Counted from the first letter of the stretch, positions 27,135 through 37,023 are shown. The stretch: DNA of 64,000 bases from Flavobacterium jumunjinense (GCF_021650975.2 NZ_CP091285.1:744001-808000); one strand, 5' to 3'. The notes: a model not told the origin generated them from the sequence alone. Made by a program: numbers and translations.

Positions 27135-27920
27135 CTAAAAACTCCAACCCGAATAATCGGTCTTAGCTTCCAATTCATTTTCTAAAGCATCCTCTAAAGC
27201 CGGAAAAAAATCAATCCCAGTAAGTGCTTCAATTTTATCTACAGAAGTAATAAAGCTATACAACGGCTTGTCCGATTTTTCATGAGGCAGCAAAAAGCCA
27301 ATCATTTTCTTTCTATCGCTAGACAAAAGCACTTTATAGAAATATTTCGGTACAGCAACATTTTCATAACCAATAGTTTCAAGATCCTCTGTTAAAACAC
27401 CACCCGTAACCACATACAAACTATCTTGTTTTTTTGCCCAATAGCGCACTTTTTGCTCTAATCGGTTCCAAATACCCGCATTAAAATCATAATCCTGAGG
27501 TGAAATATTAGAGGTGAAAAACGTATCTACATAATCATCATAAGAAGCCCTTCGGTCTCCTGCTGGGCAAAGATGCCCTTTATTATATCCAGATTTTTTA
27601 TAATTTCGCCAATGTGCAGCACCCGTAATTATTTTTGGATCCACTTCAAAATAAGGGCGTTTATAGTCTGAATTTGTAATATCATTTGTATGCAACACAT
27701 ACGCAACCCATTCTGCCTGTTCATACTCTTCTGCATAAGACAATGTATAGGTTTCCCGCTCATAAACAGCACCCGTCGTATTGGAAGGTAAATAATCAAA
27801 TTTTACAGTTGTACTTCCTTTTTCCACTGCTGTATCTTGACCAATAGGGACGCCCTCTCTACAAGAATATAAAATTATTAGTACACCAACCAAAATAGCT
27901 CCTTTACAAATATTCATCAT
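27135..27920 (-). CDS. DNA/RNA non-specific endonuclease, lipoprotein
   Basis: The 261-residue protein has a lipobox (LIILYSCREG) and the nuclease signature NKGHLCPAGDRRASYDDYVD, the counterpart of the DRGH motif with the catalytic His, followed by SNISPQDYDFNAGIWNRLE, which supplies the Asn metal ligand of the family. It is expected to degrade nucleic acids at the cell surface or in the periplasm. Its 3' end also exists as a fragment at 18988-19034. Confidence 0.88.
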   Translation of the reverse strand: MMNICKGAILVGVLIILYSCREGVPIGQDTAVEKGSTTVKFDYLPSNTTGAVYERETYTLSYAEEYEQAEWVAYVLHTNDITNSDYKRPYFEVDPKIITGAAHWRNYKKSGYNKGHLCPAGDRRASYDDYVDTFFTSNISPQDYDFNAGIWNRLEQKVRYWAKKQDSLYVVTGGVLTEDLETIGYENVAVPKYFYKVLLSSDRKKMIGFLLPHEKSDKPLYSFITSVDKIEALTGIDFFPALEDALENELEAKTDYSGWSF

Positions 27921-27967
27921 TTAATACATTTATCTATCTTTGTAAAGATAAACTTTAATAAAAAAGT

Positions 27968-28525
27968 ATGAAAACGAAATTTATATTATTATTACTTGTC
28001 CTTGGTTTCCAATTTTCTTTTGCACAAGAAGTGGTTACAGACAGTGTTGCTGCACCAACAATGAAGACAGAAAGAGAAATGCAGCTTGAAAAGCAAAAAA
28101 TTAAAGAAGAGAAAGAACGTCTTAAAGCAGAAGAAAAACAAGAAAAAGAATTAGCCAAAGCCGAAAAGGAAAAAGAAAAGGCAGAAAAAGAGCTAAAAAA
28201 GGCAGAGAAAAAAAGAGAGAAAGCAGAGAAAGAAAGAGAAAAAGCCGAAAAAAAAAGACAGAAAGAGCTGAAAAAAGAGGAGAAAGAAAAAGCTAAAAAA
28301 GAAAAGGCTAAAAAAGATGTAGAAAAAAGAAAAGGAAAAATTGACAAACAAAGAAAAGACATCGATAAAGACAAAGCTAAATTTGAAAAACTAAAAATTA
28401 AGGGAAAACTTAGTCCAAATGATGAATTGAAATGGAGAGAAAAAATCCTTAAAAAAGAAGAAAAACTTAGAGACTATCAATCTGATTTAGAAAAAGCGCA
28501 GAAAAAAGCCAACAAACTAGATTAA
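27968..28525 (+). CDS. Secreted Lys/Glu-rich coiled-coil protein
   Basis: This 185-residue protein has a signal peptide (MKTKFILLLLVLGFQFSFAQ) and a mature part made almost entirely of Lys, Glu and Ala (about 45-140), predicted to be a long charged helix. Such proteins are common in Flavobacteriaceae and have no known function. It is divergent from the nuclease gene (47 bp) and convergent with the desaturase. Confidence 0.7.
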   Translation: MKTKFILLLLVLGFQFSFAQEVVTDSVAAPTMKTEREMQLEKQKIKEEKERLKAEEKQEKELAKAEKEKEKAEKELKKAEKKREKAEKEREKAEKKRQKELKKEEKEKAKKEKAKKDVEKRKGKIDKQRKDIDKDKAKFEKLKIKGKLSPNDELKWREKILKKEEKLRDYQSDLEKAQKKANKLD

Positions 28526-28549
28526 ACGATATTTCTAAAAACAAAAAAA

Positions 28550-28582
28550 AGTCAAAAGGACTAAAATACTTTTGACTTTTTT
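28550..28582. terminator. Bidirectional intrinsic terminator
   Basis: AGTCAAAAG pairs with CTTTTGACT, flanked by an A-run on the left and a T-run on the right. It lies between the convergent Lys/Glu-rich and desaturase genes. Confidence 0.8.
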
Positions 28583-28609
28583 TATACGCTATTTTCACTG
28601 CGAGCCATT

Positions 28610-29668
28610 TCAAGCCGTTCCTAGTTTCTTCAACTGTTTTAAATGCGCCATTCCAGCATCAAAAATGGTGATATTCTCTCTATAAGGAACGCCAAATTCT
28701 TTCGCAGTCGCTTTAACAATTCGAGTTAAAGCAGGATAATGAATATGACAAATATCCGATCGTAAATGATGAATAACATGCACATTTAACCCACCGAAAA
28801 ACCAATTCGCCAAAGGATTATTAGCAGCATAATCGGCTGTAGTTTCAAAAACATGATACACATAGTTTTCATATTCTTTTTTAGATTTCGGATATGTAGT
28901 TGTATCAATAATATGTGTTGTTTGAAAAGTAAAAGACATAATAATACCAATCATAAACAAAGTAACACAGAAAGTAAACACAATAAAATACCAACTAAAA
29001 GGAAGTATATATAGTGGTATAAAAAGCATATAACTTAAATATAGAAATTTACCCATAAAAAGAATAACCCACTCTTTTCGACTGTGTTTTTTGTTTTTCA
29101 GGTGTATGTTGTTTTTTGAAAAAAAGTATTTATAATCTTTTACAAAGACATAATAAAACAAATAAGAACCATAAATTACAAAAGAGTACAAATGTTGGTA
29201 TTTGTGCATTTTTTTTCTCTTTTCATGACTTGACAATCTAAAAAAACCAGCCGTTTCTAATGACATGTCTTCCCCTTGAATATTCAAACAAGCATGATGT
29301 CCTCTATGGTGCATAAATCGCCACATATAGGTATTCACTCCTAAAAGATCATAACTATAAGACCAAAATTTATTAATTTTTTTGCTTTTAGAAATCGCAT
29401 TATGCAAAGCATCATGACCCACATTGAACGAAAAAAAGATATGCCCCATACCATGAAAAAGGTATACTGCAAAAAACTCCCATTTGGTTAATGGTAAAAG
29501 CACAATAACAAGATAGGACAATAGCCACCACAAAGTACCCGTAGCGATCTTTAAATGCATTGCCCAATTGCTTTTTATAGAACAATTATTTTCTTTAAAA
29601 TAATCATTAATTCTAGTTTGAATCGTACTCACGAACAAAGCAGAATTAGTACTATCTGACGTATTCAT
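28610..29668 (-). CDS. Membrane fatty acid desaturase
   Basis: The 352-residue protein has membrane segments and the three His boxes of the FA_desaturase family: HDALHN (85-90), HHRGHH (120-125) and HVIHH near residue 315. It belongs to the acyl-lipid front-end/linoleoyl-CoA-type desaturases that act in the inner membrane on phospholipid acyl chains. No cytochrome b5 domain is fused. It is a single-gene unit. Confidence 0.87.
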   Translation of the reverse strand: MNTSDSTNSALFVSTIQTRINDYFKENNCSIKSNWAMHLKIATGTLWWLLSYLVIVLLPLTKWEFFAVYLFHGMGHIFFSFNVGHDALHNAISKSKKINKFWSYSYDLLGVNTYMWRFMHHRGHHACLNIQGEDMSLETAGFFRLSSHEKRKKMHKYQHLYSFVIYGSYLFYYVFVKDYKYFFSKNNIHLKNKKHSRKEWVILFMGKFLYLSYMLFIPLYILPFSWYFIVFTFCVTLFMIGIIMSFTFQTTHIIDTTTYPKSKKEYENYVYHVFETTADYAANNPLANWFFGGLNVHVIHHLRSDICHIHYPALTRIVKATAKEFGVPYRENITIFDAGMAHLKQLKKLGTA

Positions 29669-30064
29669 TATATAACAATTTTGATGGTTTAATCCCTTTT
29701 GTGGTTAACAACAATTGATATATTTCCTACTTCTATACGCTAAAAACTTTTTTTCATTTCTTTACAAAATGAAAATTAAATCCCGCAGACTACGGTCATT
29801 CATCGTCCTCAAGGAACAACCTCTTTTAAACAATACAACAGCTATAGTTATACTCTAATACCATTTATTACTTAAATTTACTAGTCTAACACACTCAAAT
29901 ATAATTATTTATTTGATTCTAAAAAAATAAAAGAACAATCGCTACTCGTTCCAATGGAGTATGTATCACTAAAAAGAACAAGTCAATAGGACAAGAAATA
30001 AATGCGCTACAAAAGTAATACCATTTATCATTTGAATTTACTGGTATAAAATGGATACAAAAAG
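29669..30064. other. Intergenic region with two MITE-end remnants
   Basis: No gene is seen. Around 29858-29893 and 30018-30052 are sequences like TACCATTTATCATTTGAATT, matching single ends of the 159-bp MITE-like element. They look like decayed or solo ends. Confidence 0.55.
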
Positions 30065-30091
30065 AAAAAGCCAGCATTACTGCTGGCTTTT
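30065..30091 (-). terminator. Intrinsic terminator of the rplU-rpmA operon
   Basis: AAAAGCCAGCA and TGCTGGCTTTT form a perfect stem 22 bp after the rpmA stop codon. Confidence 0.85.
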
Positions 30092-30112
30092 AAATAATAT
30101 ATCTTTTAAATA

Positions 30113-30373
30113 TTAAGCTTCAAAAGGAACTATTGAAACAAAAGATTTATTATCTTTTTTCTTTTGAAATTTAACAACACCATCAACTTTAGCATGTAAA
30201 GTATGATCTTTACCCATGTAAACATTTTCACCTGGATTGTGTTTTGAACCTCTTTGTCTAATAATGATGTTTCCTGCAATTGCAGCTTGACCACCATAAA
30301 TCTTAACACCTAAACGTTTCGATTCTGATTCTCTACCATTCTTAGAACTACCGACACCTTTCTTGTGAGCCAT
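30113..30373 (-). CDS. rpmA: 50S ribosomal protein L27
   Basis: The 86-residue protein begins [20 protein letters not shown] and contains [18 protein letters not shown], the L27 signature near the peptidyl-transferase centre. The start is MAHKKG without the cleaved N-terminal extension found in Firmicutes. It is second in an operon with rplU. Confidence 0.97.
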   Translation of the reverse strand: MAHKKGVGSSKNGRESESKRLGVKIYGGQAAIAGNIIIRQRGSKHNPGENVYMGKDHTLHAKVDGVVKFQKKKDNKSFVSIVPFEA

Positions 30374-30405
30374 GACGTTTTAAGTTTTTTAGTTAATATT
30401 AAAAA

Positions 30406-31059
30406 TTAAACAGCTTTACCACCGTTTAATTCATCTTGTAATTTTTGTAATTCATCCCATTTTCCGTCTGCAGCTAATTGAGCTTGTTGTGCCCAAGTAG
30501 TAGGATCTAAATGAGAAAGTTTTGAAGTAGACGCTTCTAGAACTTCTTTTACAGAAGCAGCACTAGCATCAGCTAATTTTGCAAATGTATCAAGTCCAGC
30601 AGCAACTAAAGCCTCAGCAGCTTTAGGTCCAACACCTTCAATTTTCTTTAAATCATCACCTTTTTTAGAAGCTTTAGCTTTTGGAGCTGCTTTTTCTGCT
30701 TTAGGAGCTGTTTCTTTTTTAGGAGCAGCCGCTTTTTTCGGTGCACCAGAAGATACAATTCCTTCAATGATAATTTGAGTCAAAGATTGTCTATGACCAT
30801 TTTTCTTTTTGTAACCTTTTCTTCTTTTCTTTTTGAAGACGATTACTTTGTCACCTTTAAGGTGTCTTAAGATTTTTGCTTCAACAGAAGCTCCATCTAT
30901 AGCTGGGGCGCCTAGAGTTACAGTACCATTGTCATCTAACAAAAGAACTTTATCGAAAGAAATTGCATTTCCTTCTTCTTCTGGTAAACGGTGTACATAA
31001 ACCTTTTGGTCTTTGCTTACTTTAAATTGTTGCCCTGCTATCTCTACGATTGCATACAT
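30406..31059 (-). CDS. rplU: 50S ribosomal protein L21 with C-terminal helix-hairpin-helix extension
   Basis: Residues 1-103 are a standard L21 (MYAIVEIAGQQFKVSKDQKV; KKKRRKGYKKKNGHRQ). A Lys/Ala-Pro linker then leads to an extra domain of about 80 residues (DLKKIEGVGPKAAEALVAAG), a helix-hairpin-helix fold of the kind fused to L21 in many Bacteroidota. The total of 217 residues is about twice the usual L21. Its extra role is unknown. Confidence 0.95.
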   Translation of the reverse strand: MYAIVEIAGQQFKVSKDQKVYVHRLPEEEGNAISFDKVLLLDDNGTVTLGAPAIDGASVEAKILRHLKGDKVIVFKKKRRKGYKKKNGHRQSLTQIIIEGIVSSGAPKKAAAPKKETAPKAEKAAPKAKASKKGDDLKKIEGVGPKAAEALVAAGLDTFAKLADASAASVKEVLEASTSKLSHLDPTTWAQQAQLAADGKWDELQKLQDELNGGKAV

Positions 31060-31246
31060 ACGAATATGAATTAAGTTAATTTTTCAAGTGTGCAAATATA
31101 CAACAAATTATCAACCGAGCAACTGCTACCTATAAAAAATGAATCAAAAATAAAAAAACCTACTTAAAAGTTAAAAAAAATAATACTAATGTGTAACAAA
31201 ATTCGGAAATTGCGTCTAATTTAGACAATAACTCAAATATTAACTT

Positions 31247-32572
31247 ATGAAAAAATCTTTAATGGCCTTAAGTACAGCCCTAATGTTAGGCGGAGCAACT
31301 TATGCCCAAAAAGTAACATTTGAAGAATATGATTTAGCAAACGGATTACATGTTGTGCTTCATCAAGATAATTCAGCTCCTGTAGTGATCACTTCTGTAA
31401 TGTATCATGTTGGAGCAAAAGACGAACAACCAAATAGAACTGGTTTTGCACACTTTTTTGAACACCTTTTATTTGAAGGAACAAAAAACATTGAACGCGG
31501 AGAATGGTTTAAGCTTGTTACTGCTAATGGAGGAAACAACAACGCCAACACTTCAGACGATAGAACTTATTATTATGAAGTTTTCCCTTCTAACAATTTA
31601 GAATTAGCGTTATGGATGGAATCTGAAAGATTAATGCATCCTGTAATTAACCAAATTGGTGTAGATACTCAAAACGAAGTTGTAAAAGAAGAAAAACGTT
31701 TAAGAGTTGACAACCAACCTTATGGAAACATTTTCAAAGCTGTTAAACAAAACATGTTTAAAGTGCACCCTTACCGTTGGACTACAATTGGTGAAATGGC
31801 ACATTTAGATGCTGCTACTCTTGACGAATTTAAAGCTTTCAATCAAAAATTCTACATTCCAAACAATGCAGTTTTAGTTGTAGCTGGACAATTTGAAAAA
31901 GATAACGCAAAGAAATGGGTTGAACAATATTTCGGACCTATCAAAAAAGGACCGGCTATAGACCGTAAGACTTTCAAAGAAGAACCAATTACTCAAGAAT
32001 TCAGAACTTCTTGGGAAGATCCAAATGTTCAATTACCAATGGTAGTTGCTAACTACAGAACGCCATCAATGAAAACAAGAGACGCTAGAGTGCTAGACAT
32101 GATCTCTTCTTATTTATCAGACGGAAAAAGTTCTAAATTATACAAAAAAGTAGTTGACGAGAAAAAAATGGCACTTCAAATTGGAGCATTCAACAACAGT
32201 CAAGAAGACTATGGAATGTATTTAATTTATGGAATACCAATGCAAGGGAAAACTGCAGATGATTTAATCAAAGAAATCGATGAGGAAATCACTAAAATTC
32301 AAACCGAGTTAATTTCTGAAAATGATTATCAAAAATTACAAAACAAATTTGAGAATCAATATGTAAACAGCAACGCAAGTGTTGAAGGTGTGGCAAGTAA
32401 TTTAGCTACTTACTACCTTCTATATGGTGATATTAATTTAATTAACACCGAAATAGACATTTACCGTTCTATTACTAGAGAAGAAATAAAAGAAGTGGCA
32501 AATAAATATTTAAATTCAAACCAAAGAATGATTTTAGATTATATTCCAGCTAAAGACAAAACTCAAAACTAA
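31247..32572 (+). CDS. M16 family zinc metallopeptidase (catalytic subunit)
   Basis: The 441-residue protein has a signal peptide ending TYAQ and the inverted zinc motif HFFEH at 69-73. Length and fold fit the insulinase/processing-peptidase-beta type. It probably degrades or processes peptides in the periplasm. It is followed after 2 bp by an M16 partner without the motif, so the two likely form a heterodimer. Confidence 0.92.
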   Translation: MKKSLMALSTALMLGGATYAQKVTFEEYDLANGLHVVLHQDNSAPVVITSVMYHVGAKDEQPNRTGFAHFFEHLLFEGTKNIERGEWFKLVTANGGNNNANTSDDRTYYYEVFPSNNLELALWMESERLMHPVINQIGVDTQNEVVKEEKRLRVDNQPYGNIFKAVKQNMFKVHPYRWTTIGEMAHLDAATLDEFKAFNQKFYIPNNAVLVVAGQFEKDNAKKWVEQYFGPIKKGPAIDRKTFKEEPITQEFRTSWEDPNVQLPMVVANYRTPSMKTRDARVLDMISSYLSDGKSSKLYKKVVDEKKMALQIGAFNNSQEDYGMYLIYGIPMQGKTADDLIKEIDEEITKIQTELISENDYQKLQNKFENQYVNSNASVEGVASNLATYYLLYGDINLINTEIDIYRSITREEIKEVANKYLNSNQRMILDYIPAKDKTQN

Positions 32573-32574
32573 GA

Positions 32575-34635
32575 TTGAAGATGAAAAAATTTGTATATAT
32601 AGCCGCTAGTTTATTTTTAACAATAACAATGCAAGCACAAGACAGACCACAACCTAAACCAGGACCTGCTCCTTCTATCAACATAAAAAAACCTGAAAGT
32701 TTCACACTTAAAAATGGTTTAAAAGTTTTAATTGTTGAAAACAACAAATTACCACGTGTATCGTATACTTTAACAATGGACAATCCTCCTTATGCAGAAG
32801 GTGCAAAAAAAGGAGTATCTGACATTTTAAGTGCAATGATTGGTAACGGAACCGAAAATATTGCTAAAGACAAATTCAACGAAGAAATTGATTTCTTAGG
32901 TGCAAATATTAATTTTTGGGCAAGCGGAGCATCTGCAAATGGTCTTTCTAGATATTCTAGTCGTTTATTAGAATTAATGTCAGACGGAGCTTTAAATCCT
33001 ATTTTTGTTCAAGAAGAATTTGATAAAGAAAAAGCGAAATTAATTGAAGGATTAAAATCTGACGAAAAAAGCGCAACTGCAATTGCAAGTAGAGTTGAAA
33101 GCTTACTTACTTATGGTAAAGAGCACTATAATGGTGAATTTACAAGTGAAGAGACTTTGAAAAATGTAACTTTAGACGATGTAAAGTTAAACTACAACAC
33201 TTATTTTGTACCTGGAAATGCTTATTTAGTAATTGTTGGTGATGTTGACTACAAAAAAACCAAAAAAGAAGTTGAAAAACTGTTTGGAAAATGGAAAAAA
33301 GCAACGGCTCCACAACTTACTTATTCAAACCCTATAGACGTTCAATACAGTCAAATTAATTTTATTGATGTTCCAAACGCAGTACAATCTGAAATTGCTG
33401 TTGTGAATCTTTCAAAATTAAAAATGACAGATAAGGACTATTTTGCTGCTATACTTGCTAACCAAATTCTTGGTGGTGGTGGAGAAGGAAGATTATTCTT
33501 AAACCTACGTGAAGCTCACGGATGGACTTACGGATCTTATTCTTCTTTAGGTTCTGGAAAATACATTAACAAATTTCGCTCTGGTGCAGCTGTAAGAAAT
33601 GCAGTAACAGACAGTGCGGTTGTTGAAATTTTCAACGAGTTGAAGAAAATTAGAAAAGACTTAGTTTCTGATGAAGAATTAAGAAATGCAAAAGCAAAAT
33701 ATGTTGGAAACTTCGTAATGCAAATTGAAAAGCCTACAACAGTAGCACGTTATGCATTAAACAAAGAAACGCAAAGTTTACCAGATGATTTTTATGAAAA
33801 CTACATTAAAAACATCAATGCAGTAACAGCAGAAGATATTAGAAATGCAGCGAACAAATATTTCTTAGCAGACAACTCTAGAGTAGTTATTGTTGGTAAA
33901 GCTTCTGAAGTATTACCTTCATTGGAAGTAATGAGTAAAAAAGAGAAAATGCCAATTTTCTATTTTGACAAATTCGGAAACAAAACTGAAAAACCAGTCG
34001 TTAAAAAAGAAATTCCTGCTGGCGTAACGGCTCAATCGGTTTTAAAGAAATATATTGAAGTTATTGGTGGTGAAAAAGCTCTAAATAATGTTAAAACAAC
34101 TGCAATGTTTTCAAAAGGAACAATTCAAGGACAAGCCTTAGATTTAACAATTAAAAAATCTATAGGAAATAAAATGTCTTTTGTAGTTTCAGGAATGGGA
34201 ATGGAATTAGGCGGAGTTAAAACTAATGGAACAAAAGCATTTGAAATACAACAAGGTCAAAGAAAAGAAATTACCGACGCAGAGAAATTAGATTACATAA
34301 TAAAATTTGCTTCACCATTTGCAGAATTTAATTTATTAAACGAGGCTAATTTATCTTTAAGTATTGAAACTATAAAAGAGTCTGATGCTTATGCCATAAA
34401 GAATGGTAAACACACTTACTTTTACGATGTTAAAACAGGATTCAAAGTAGCTGAAGCTAATGAAATTGAACAAGCGGGTCAAAAAATGACACAAACTACT
34501 TATTTTGAAGATTACAAAGACGTTAAAGGAATTAAATTCCCATACAAAACAATCATGAATGTAGGTATGGACATTGAGTTTACAACTTCTGAAGTAAAAA
34601 TCAATGAAGGGGTTACAGATAAAGATTTTGAATAA
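32575..34635 (+). CDS. M16 family peptidase-like protein (non-catalytic partner) with C-terminal extra domain
   Basis: The 686-residue protein has a signal peptide (a second in-frame ATG at 32581 gives MKKFVYIAASLFLTITMQA). The M16 core (about 35-450) lacks HxxEH; the equivalent place reads SDILSAMIGNGTEN. The C-terminal 200 residues (from AQSVLKKYIEVIGGEKALNN) look like a lipoprotein-carrier-like beta-sandwich found behind M16 proteins of Bacteroidota. It is co-transcribed with the catalytic subunit. Confidence 0.88.
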   Translation: MKMKKFVYIAASLFLTITMQAQDRPQPKPGPAPSINIKKPESFTLKNGLKVLIVENNKLPRVSYTLTMDNPPYAEGAKKGVSDILSAMIGNGTENIAKDKFNEEIDFLGANINFWASGASANGLSRYSSRLLELMSDGALNPIFVQEEFDKEKAKLIEGLKSDEKSATAIASRVESLLTYGKEHYNGEFTSEETLKNVTLDDVKLNYNTYFVPGNAYLVIVGDVDYKKTKKEVEKLFGKWKKATAPQLTYSNPIDVQYSQINFIDVPNAVQSEIAVVNLSKLKMTDKDYFAAILANQILGGGGEGRLFLNLREAHGWTYGSYSSLGSGKYINKFRSGAAVRNAVTDSAVVEIFNELKKIRKDLVSDEELRNAKAKYVGNFVMQIEKPTTVARYALNKETQSLPDDFYENYIKNINAVTAEDIRNAANKYFLADNSRVVIVGKASEVLPSLEVMSKKEKMPIFYFDKFGNKTEKPVVKKEIPAGVTAQSVLKKYIEVIGGEKALNNVKTTAMFSKGTIQGQALDLTIKKSIGNKMSFVVSGMGMELGGVKTNGTKAFEIQQGQRKEITDAEKLDYIIKFASPFAEFNLLNEANLSLSIETIKESDAYAIKNGKHTYFYDVKTGFKVAEANEIEQAGQKMTQTTYFEDYKDVKGIKFPYKTIMNVGMDIEFTTSEVKINEGVTDKDFE

Positions 34636-34660
34636 TCACAATAATATACATTACATTAAA

Positions 34661-34687
34661 AACGCTCCAATTGGAGCGTTTTTTTTT
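34661..34687 (+). terminator. Intrinsic terminator of the M16 operon
   Basis: AACGCTCCAATTGGAGCGTT is a perfect palindrome followed by a run of T, 25 bp after the stop codon. Confidence 0.9.
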
Positions 34688-34767
34688 ATTTTTTATCATA
34701 AGAATGCGGAACAGAAATAGCGAGAAAAAGGGTGTTTTATTACAGTAAATTTAAGTGATAAAACTAA

Positions 34768-34926
34768 TACCAGTTATGATTTGAATTTACTGTAAAAGAA
34801 AATGATGATTTTTTTCTTGATATAGAATAGAAAATCAAAGCATAGCATCGTTACGTTTTTATTTTATATTGAAATAGCGAGGAAAAAAGGGTGTTTTATT
34901 ACAGTAAATTCAAGTGATAAATGGTA
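34768..34926. mobile_element. 159-bp MITE-like element, copy 2
   Basis: It is the reverse complement of 26551-26709 with the same length and nearly identical sequence. A fragment of another end lies directly to its left (34738-34760), so insertions are nested or adjacent here. Confidence 0.85.
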
Positions 34927-34943
34927 CAACACTCAATAAAAAA

Positions 34944-34966
34944 GGTTGTCCCACTACAGGACAACC
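34944..34966 (-). terminator. Intrinsic terminator of the 34990-35400 gene
   Basis: GGTTGTCC and GGACAACC form an 8-bp stem with an A-run on the plus strand, i.e. a T-run for the minus-strand gene. Confidence 0.75.
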
Positions 34967-34989
34967 TATTCATTTTTAAAACATTTCAT

Positions 34990-35400
34990 CTATAAAGTCG
35001 CTTTATGATTTGTAATTACTGTTATAAAAGCATTCACCTCTTCTAGTTCTTTTGTTACACGCTCAAGGTCTAATTCTTTTTCTAACAAAGCAACAGCTCC
35101 ATAGCTTTCTTTACGATTTTCAAGTACGAATTTTTTATATTCTAACTTTCTTTTGTTTTTAATTTGATCCTCTTTTGTTGGACCATCTGGCAACACGCTT
35201 ATTACAGTGTCTATGGCTGATATTTCAGCAATAACCCCTTGCAATATTGCCTCTACCTCTACCGAAGTATCTTCATACTTCGAAGTTAAACGCTCTTCCG
35301 AAAGCTTTTTGAATTCTAATTCTGCTTTCTCTTTCCCTGCCCATGTTAATAACACGTCGCAATCTGCAACTTGTGTTATACTGCTAATTGAGTAACTCAT
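34990..35400 (-). CDS. Hypothetical protein
   Basis: The 136-residue product has no signal peptide and is rich in Glu, Lys and Val, with long predicted helices (KTELEFKKLSEE-like and LEKELDLERVTKELEEVNAF). No family is recognised. It is a single gene with its own terminator. The coding assignment is supported by length and normal composition. Confidence 0.65.
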   Translation of the reverse strand: MSYSISSITQVADCDVLLTWAGKEKAELEFKKLSEERLTSKYEDTSVEVEAILQGVIAEISAIDTVISVLPDGPTKEDQIKNKRKLEYKKFVLENRKESYGAVALLEKELDLERVTKELEEVNAFITVITNHKATL

Positions 35401-35935
35401 AATGTAAAAATTTAATGATTAATATTACTAGCAGTACTACAAACAAAATGCCATTGTGTGCCAAAGTTTTCGGTTTTAAGTCAAGTTTAACTATTTGTAA
35501 GAAAAAATATAATTATACGTTAATTTTTATACTAAAACCTACAAGCTTACGTTTTTACTGGATTTGCAAAACAGGTATGGAATTAATTTATTGCGTGTTG
35601 CTATTAAGCAAAATAGCCTATTATTTTTATTAGATGATTTAACTTGCTTTTTCTTATTTATTATTATTTTATAAGTATTCGATGATTTATGGTTCAAAAC
35701 TGCAAAGCACATCATGAGTTCCTTATAAAAAATACTGGTTTAAGTATTTATAAATTATTCATTAATAGTAAATTAACTAAATACTGTATTGATTAGACCT
35801 CAAAATCAGGAGACTTTTCGGAGCAGAAAAATTAGAAATTCATAAACGTACTTTAGTTTTAGAATATTTTGTCGTTACACCTCTTATTAATAAGCAAAAA
35901 TATTTCCTTTTTTCTCTAAATTTGACAAACGAAAA
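35401..35935. other. Intergenic region with dispersed repeat sequences
   Basis: No gene is supported. Positions 35676-35732 (GTATTCGATGAT... to CATCATGAGTTCCTTA) match 42350-42408 beside the CRISPR array. Positions about 35744-35812 match the right two thirds of the 117-bp element at 53278-53394, including CTCAAAATCAGGAG. Confidence 0.6.
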
Positions 35936-35962
35936 AACTGCCCAATTTCACTTAGGCAGTTT
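35936..35962 (-). terminator. Intrinsic terminator of the phytase operon
   Basis: AAACTGCC and GGCAGTTT form an 8-bp stem, about 25 bp after the phytase stop codon. Confidence 0.75.
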
Positions 35963-35985
35963 TAAAAAAATTCAACAAAATGTGT

Positions 35986-37023
35986 TTATTTTGAAGTAGT
36001 TGCTGCTTTAATGGCTGCTTCTATTTTTCCAAAATCATACACATAAAAGTTTTTTGCGTCATTCATTGCTACGAATATTCCGTTTGAAAATTTACTTCCT
36101 AATGGTGTTGTTACTACATCGCAACCATCTGTTTCTAATGTAGTTAAATTAAGTGCTGTTAGGTATTCATTTGTCGCTCTATCAAAAACATTGAATTGTC
36201 CTCTTTGTTGGTCAGAAACAATGATGTAGCCTTTTTTACTAGCTGTTTTTGCTATGGCAATTCCTTCAATATCACTTTCAAATTTATCCAATCCAAAAAC
36301 AGCTATTTCTTTATTTCCTTTTTCTGGTTCTGCATGGTATTTTCTTACGCCATGTTGTTCGTCTGAATAATAAATATAACCCATTTCGTTATCTACAGCG
36401 ATAGCTTCAATTTCTTTTTTACCGCTAAAGTTTCCGAATTTTCTAACTAATTTTAAGTTTGTTCCTTCTGTATTTGCTACTAATTCATATTGGTACAAAT
36501 AATTTTCTTTAGGTCCTGTTTTTCGCCCTACTATAAGATATACTTTTTGGTTTATAGGAGAATGATAAATAGCAATTCCCATTGGTGCTTTAAATTCAGG
36601 ATTTGTTTCGTCTTCAAAAACTTTAAAACCACCATTATCTAATGGTTTCATATCGGGTACCGAAAACACACGTACTTGATTTTTTTCTCTTTCGGTAAAC
36701 GCAATAATATCTACTTTTGTAGAATCATTAATAGTGAAACCATAGGTTAAATCAATATTATTAGGTCTTTCAATGTTTCTAATGGTTTTGTCTTCTATAA
36801 TTTTTCCGTCTAAATCGAATGCATAAATAGCTCCGTTAGTTTCTTTATCAGTTCCAAAAATAATACTTTTTGAAGCGTCGGTTGGGTTTATCCAAATGGC
36901 TGGGTCATCAGTATCGTTTATTGTTGTTTCAGTTATTACGTCTGGTTTTAAAATAGTCCCATTTGTTTTTTCTTGGCAACTATATAATGCAATGATAAGG
37001 GCTGAATATATTATTTTTTTCAT
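35986..37023 (-). CDS. Beta-propeller phytase (3-phytase), lipoprotein
   Basis: This 345-residue protein has a lipobox (LIIALYSCQEK) and the beta-propeller phytase signature NDTDDPAIWINPTDASKS near residue 40, which supplies Ca2+ and phosphate ligands, plus DVVTTPLGSKFSNGIFVAMND near the end. It releases phosphate from phytate at the cell surface. It follows a TonB receptor gene by 63 bp and is probably its partner in phosphate or phytate uptake. Confidence 0.92.
   Translation of the reverse strand: MKKIIYSALIIALYSCQEKTNGTILKPDVITETTINDTDDPAIWINPTDASKSIIFGTDKETNGAIYAFDLDGKIIEDKTIRNIERPNNIDLTYGFTINDSTKVDIIAFTEREKNQVRVFSVPDMKPLDNGGFKVFEDETNPEFKAPMGIAIYHSPINQKVYLIVGRKTGPKENYLYQYELVANTEGTNLKLVRKFGNFSGKKEIEAIAVDNEMGYIYYSDEQHGVRKYHAEPEKGNKEIAVFGLDKFESDIEGIAIAKTASKKGYIIVSDQQRGQFNVFDRATNEYLTALNLTTLETDGCDVVTTPLGSKFSNGIFVAMNDAKNFYVYDFGKIEAAIKAATTSK

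Noticed and set aside
27955..28374. A Ser/Phe-rich 139-residue frame on the minus strand
   Set aside because: It is the antisense of the Lys/Glu-rich secreted protein gene; such composition is a known artefact of AAR/GAR-rich genes.
29669..30112. Possible small gene between desaturase and rpmA
   Set aside because: No frame with a start, reasonable length and coding composition was seen; the repeated words are MITE ends.
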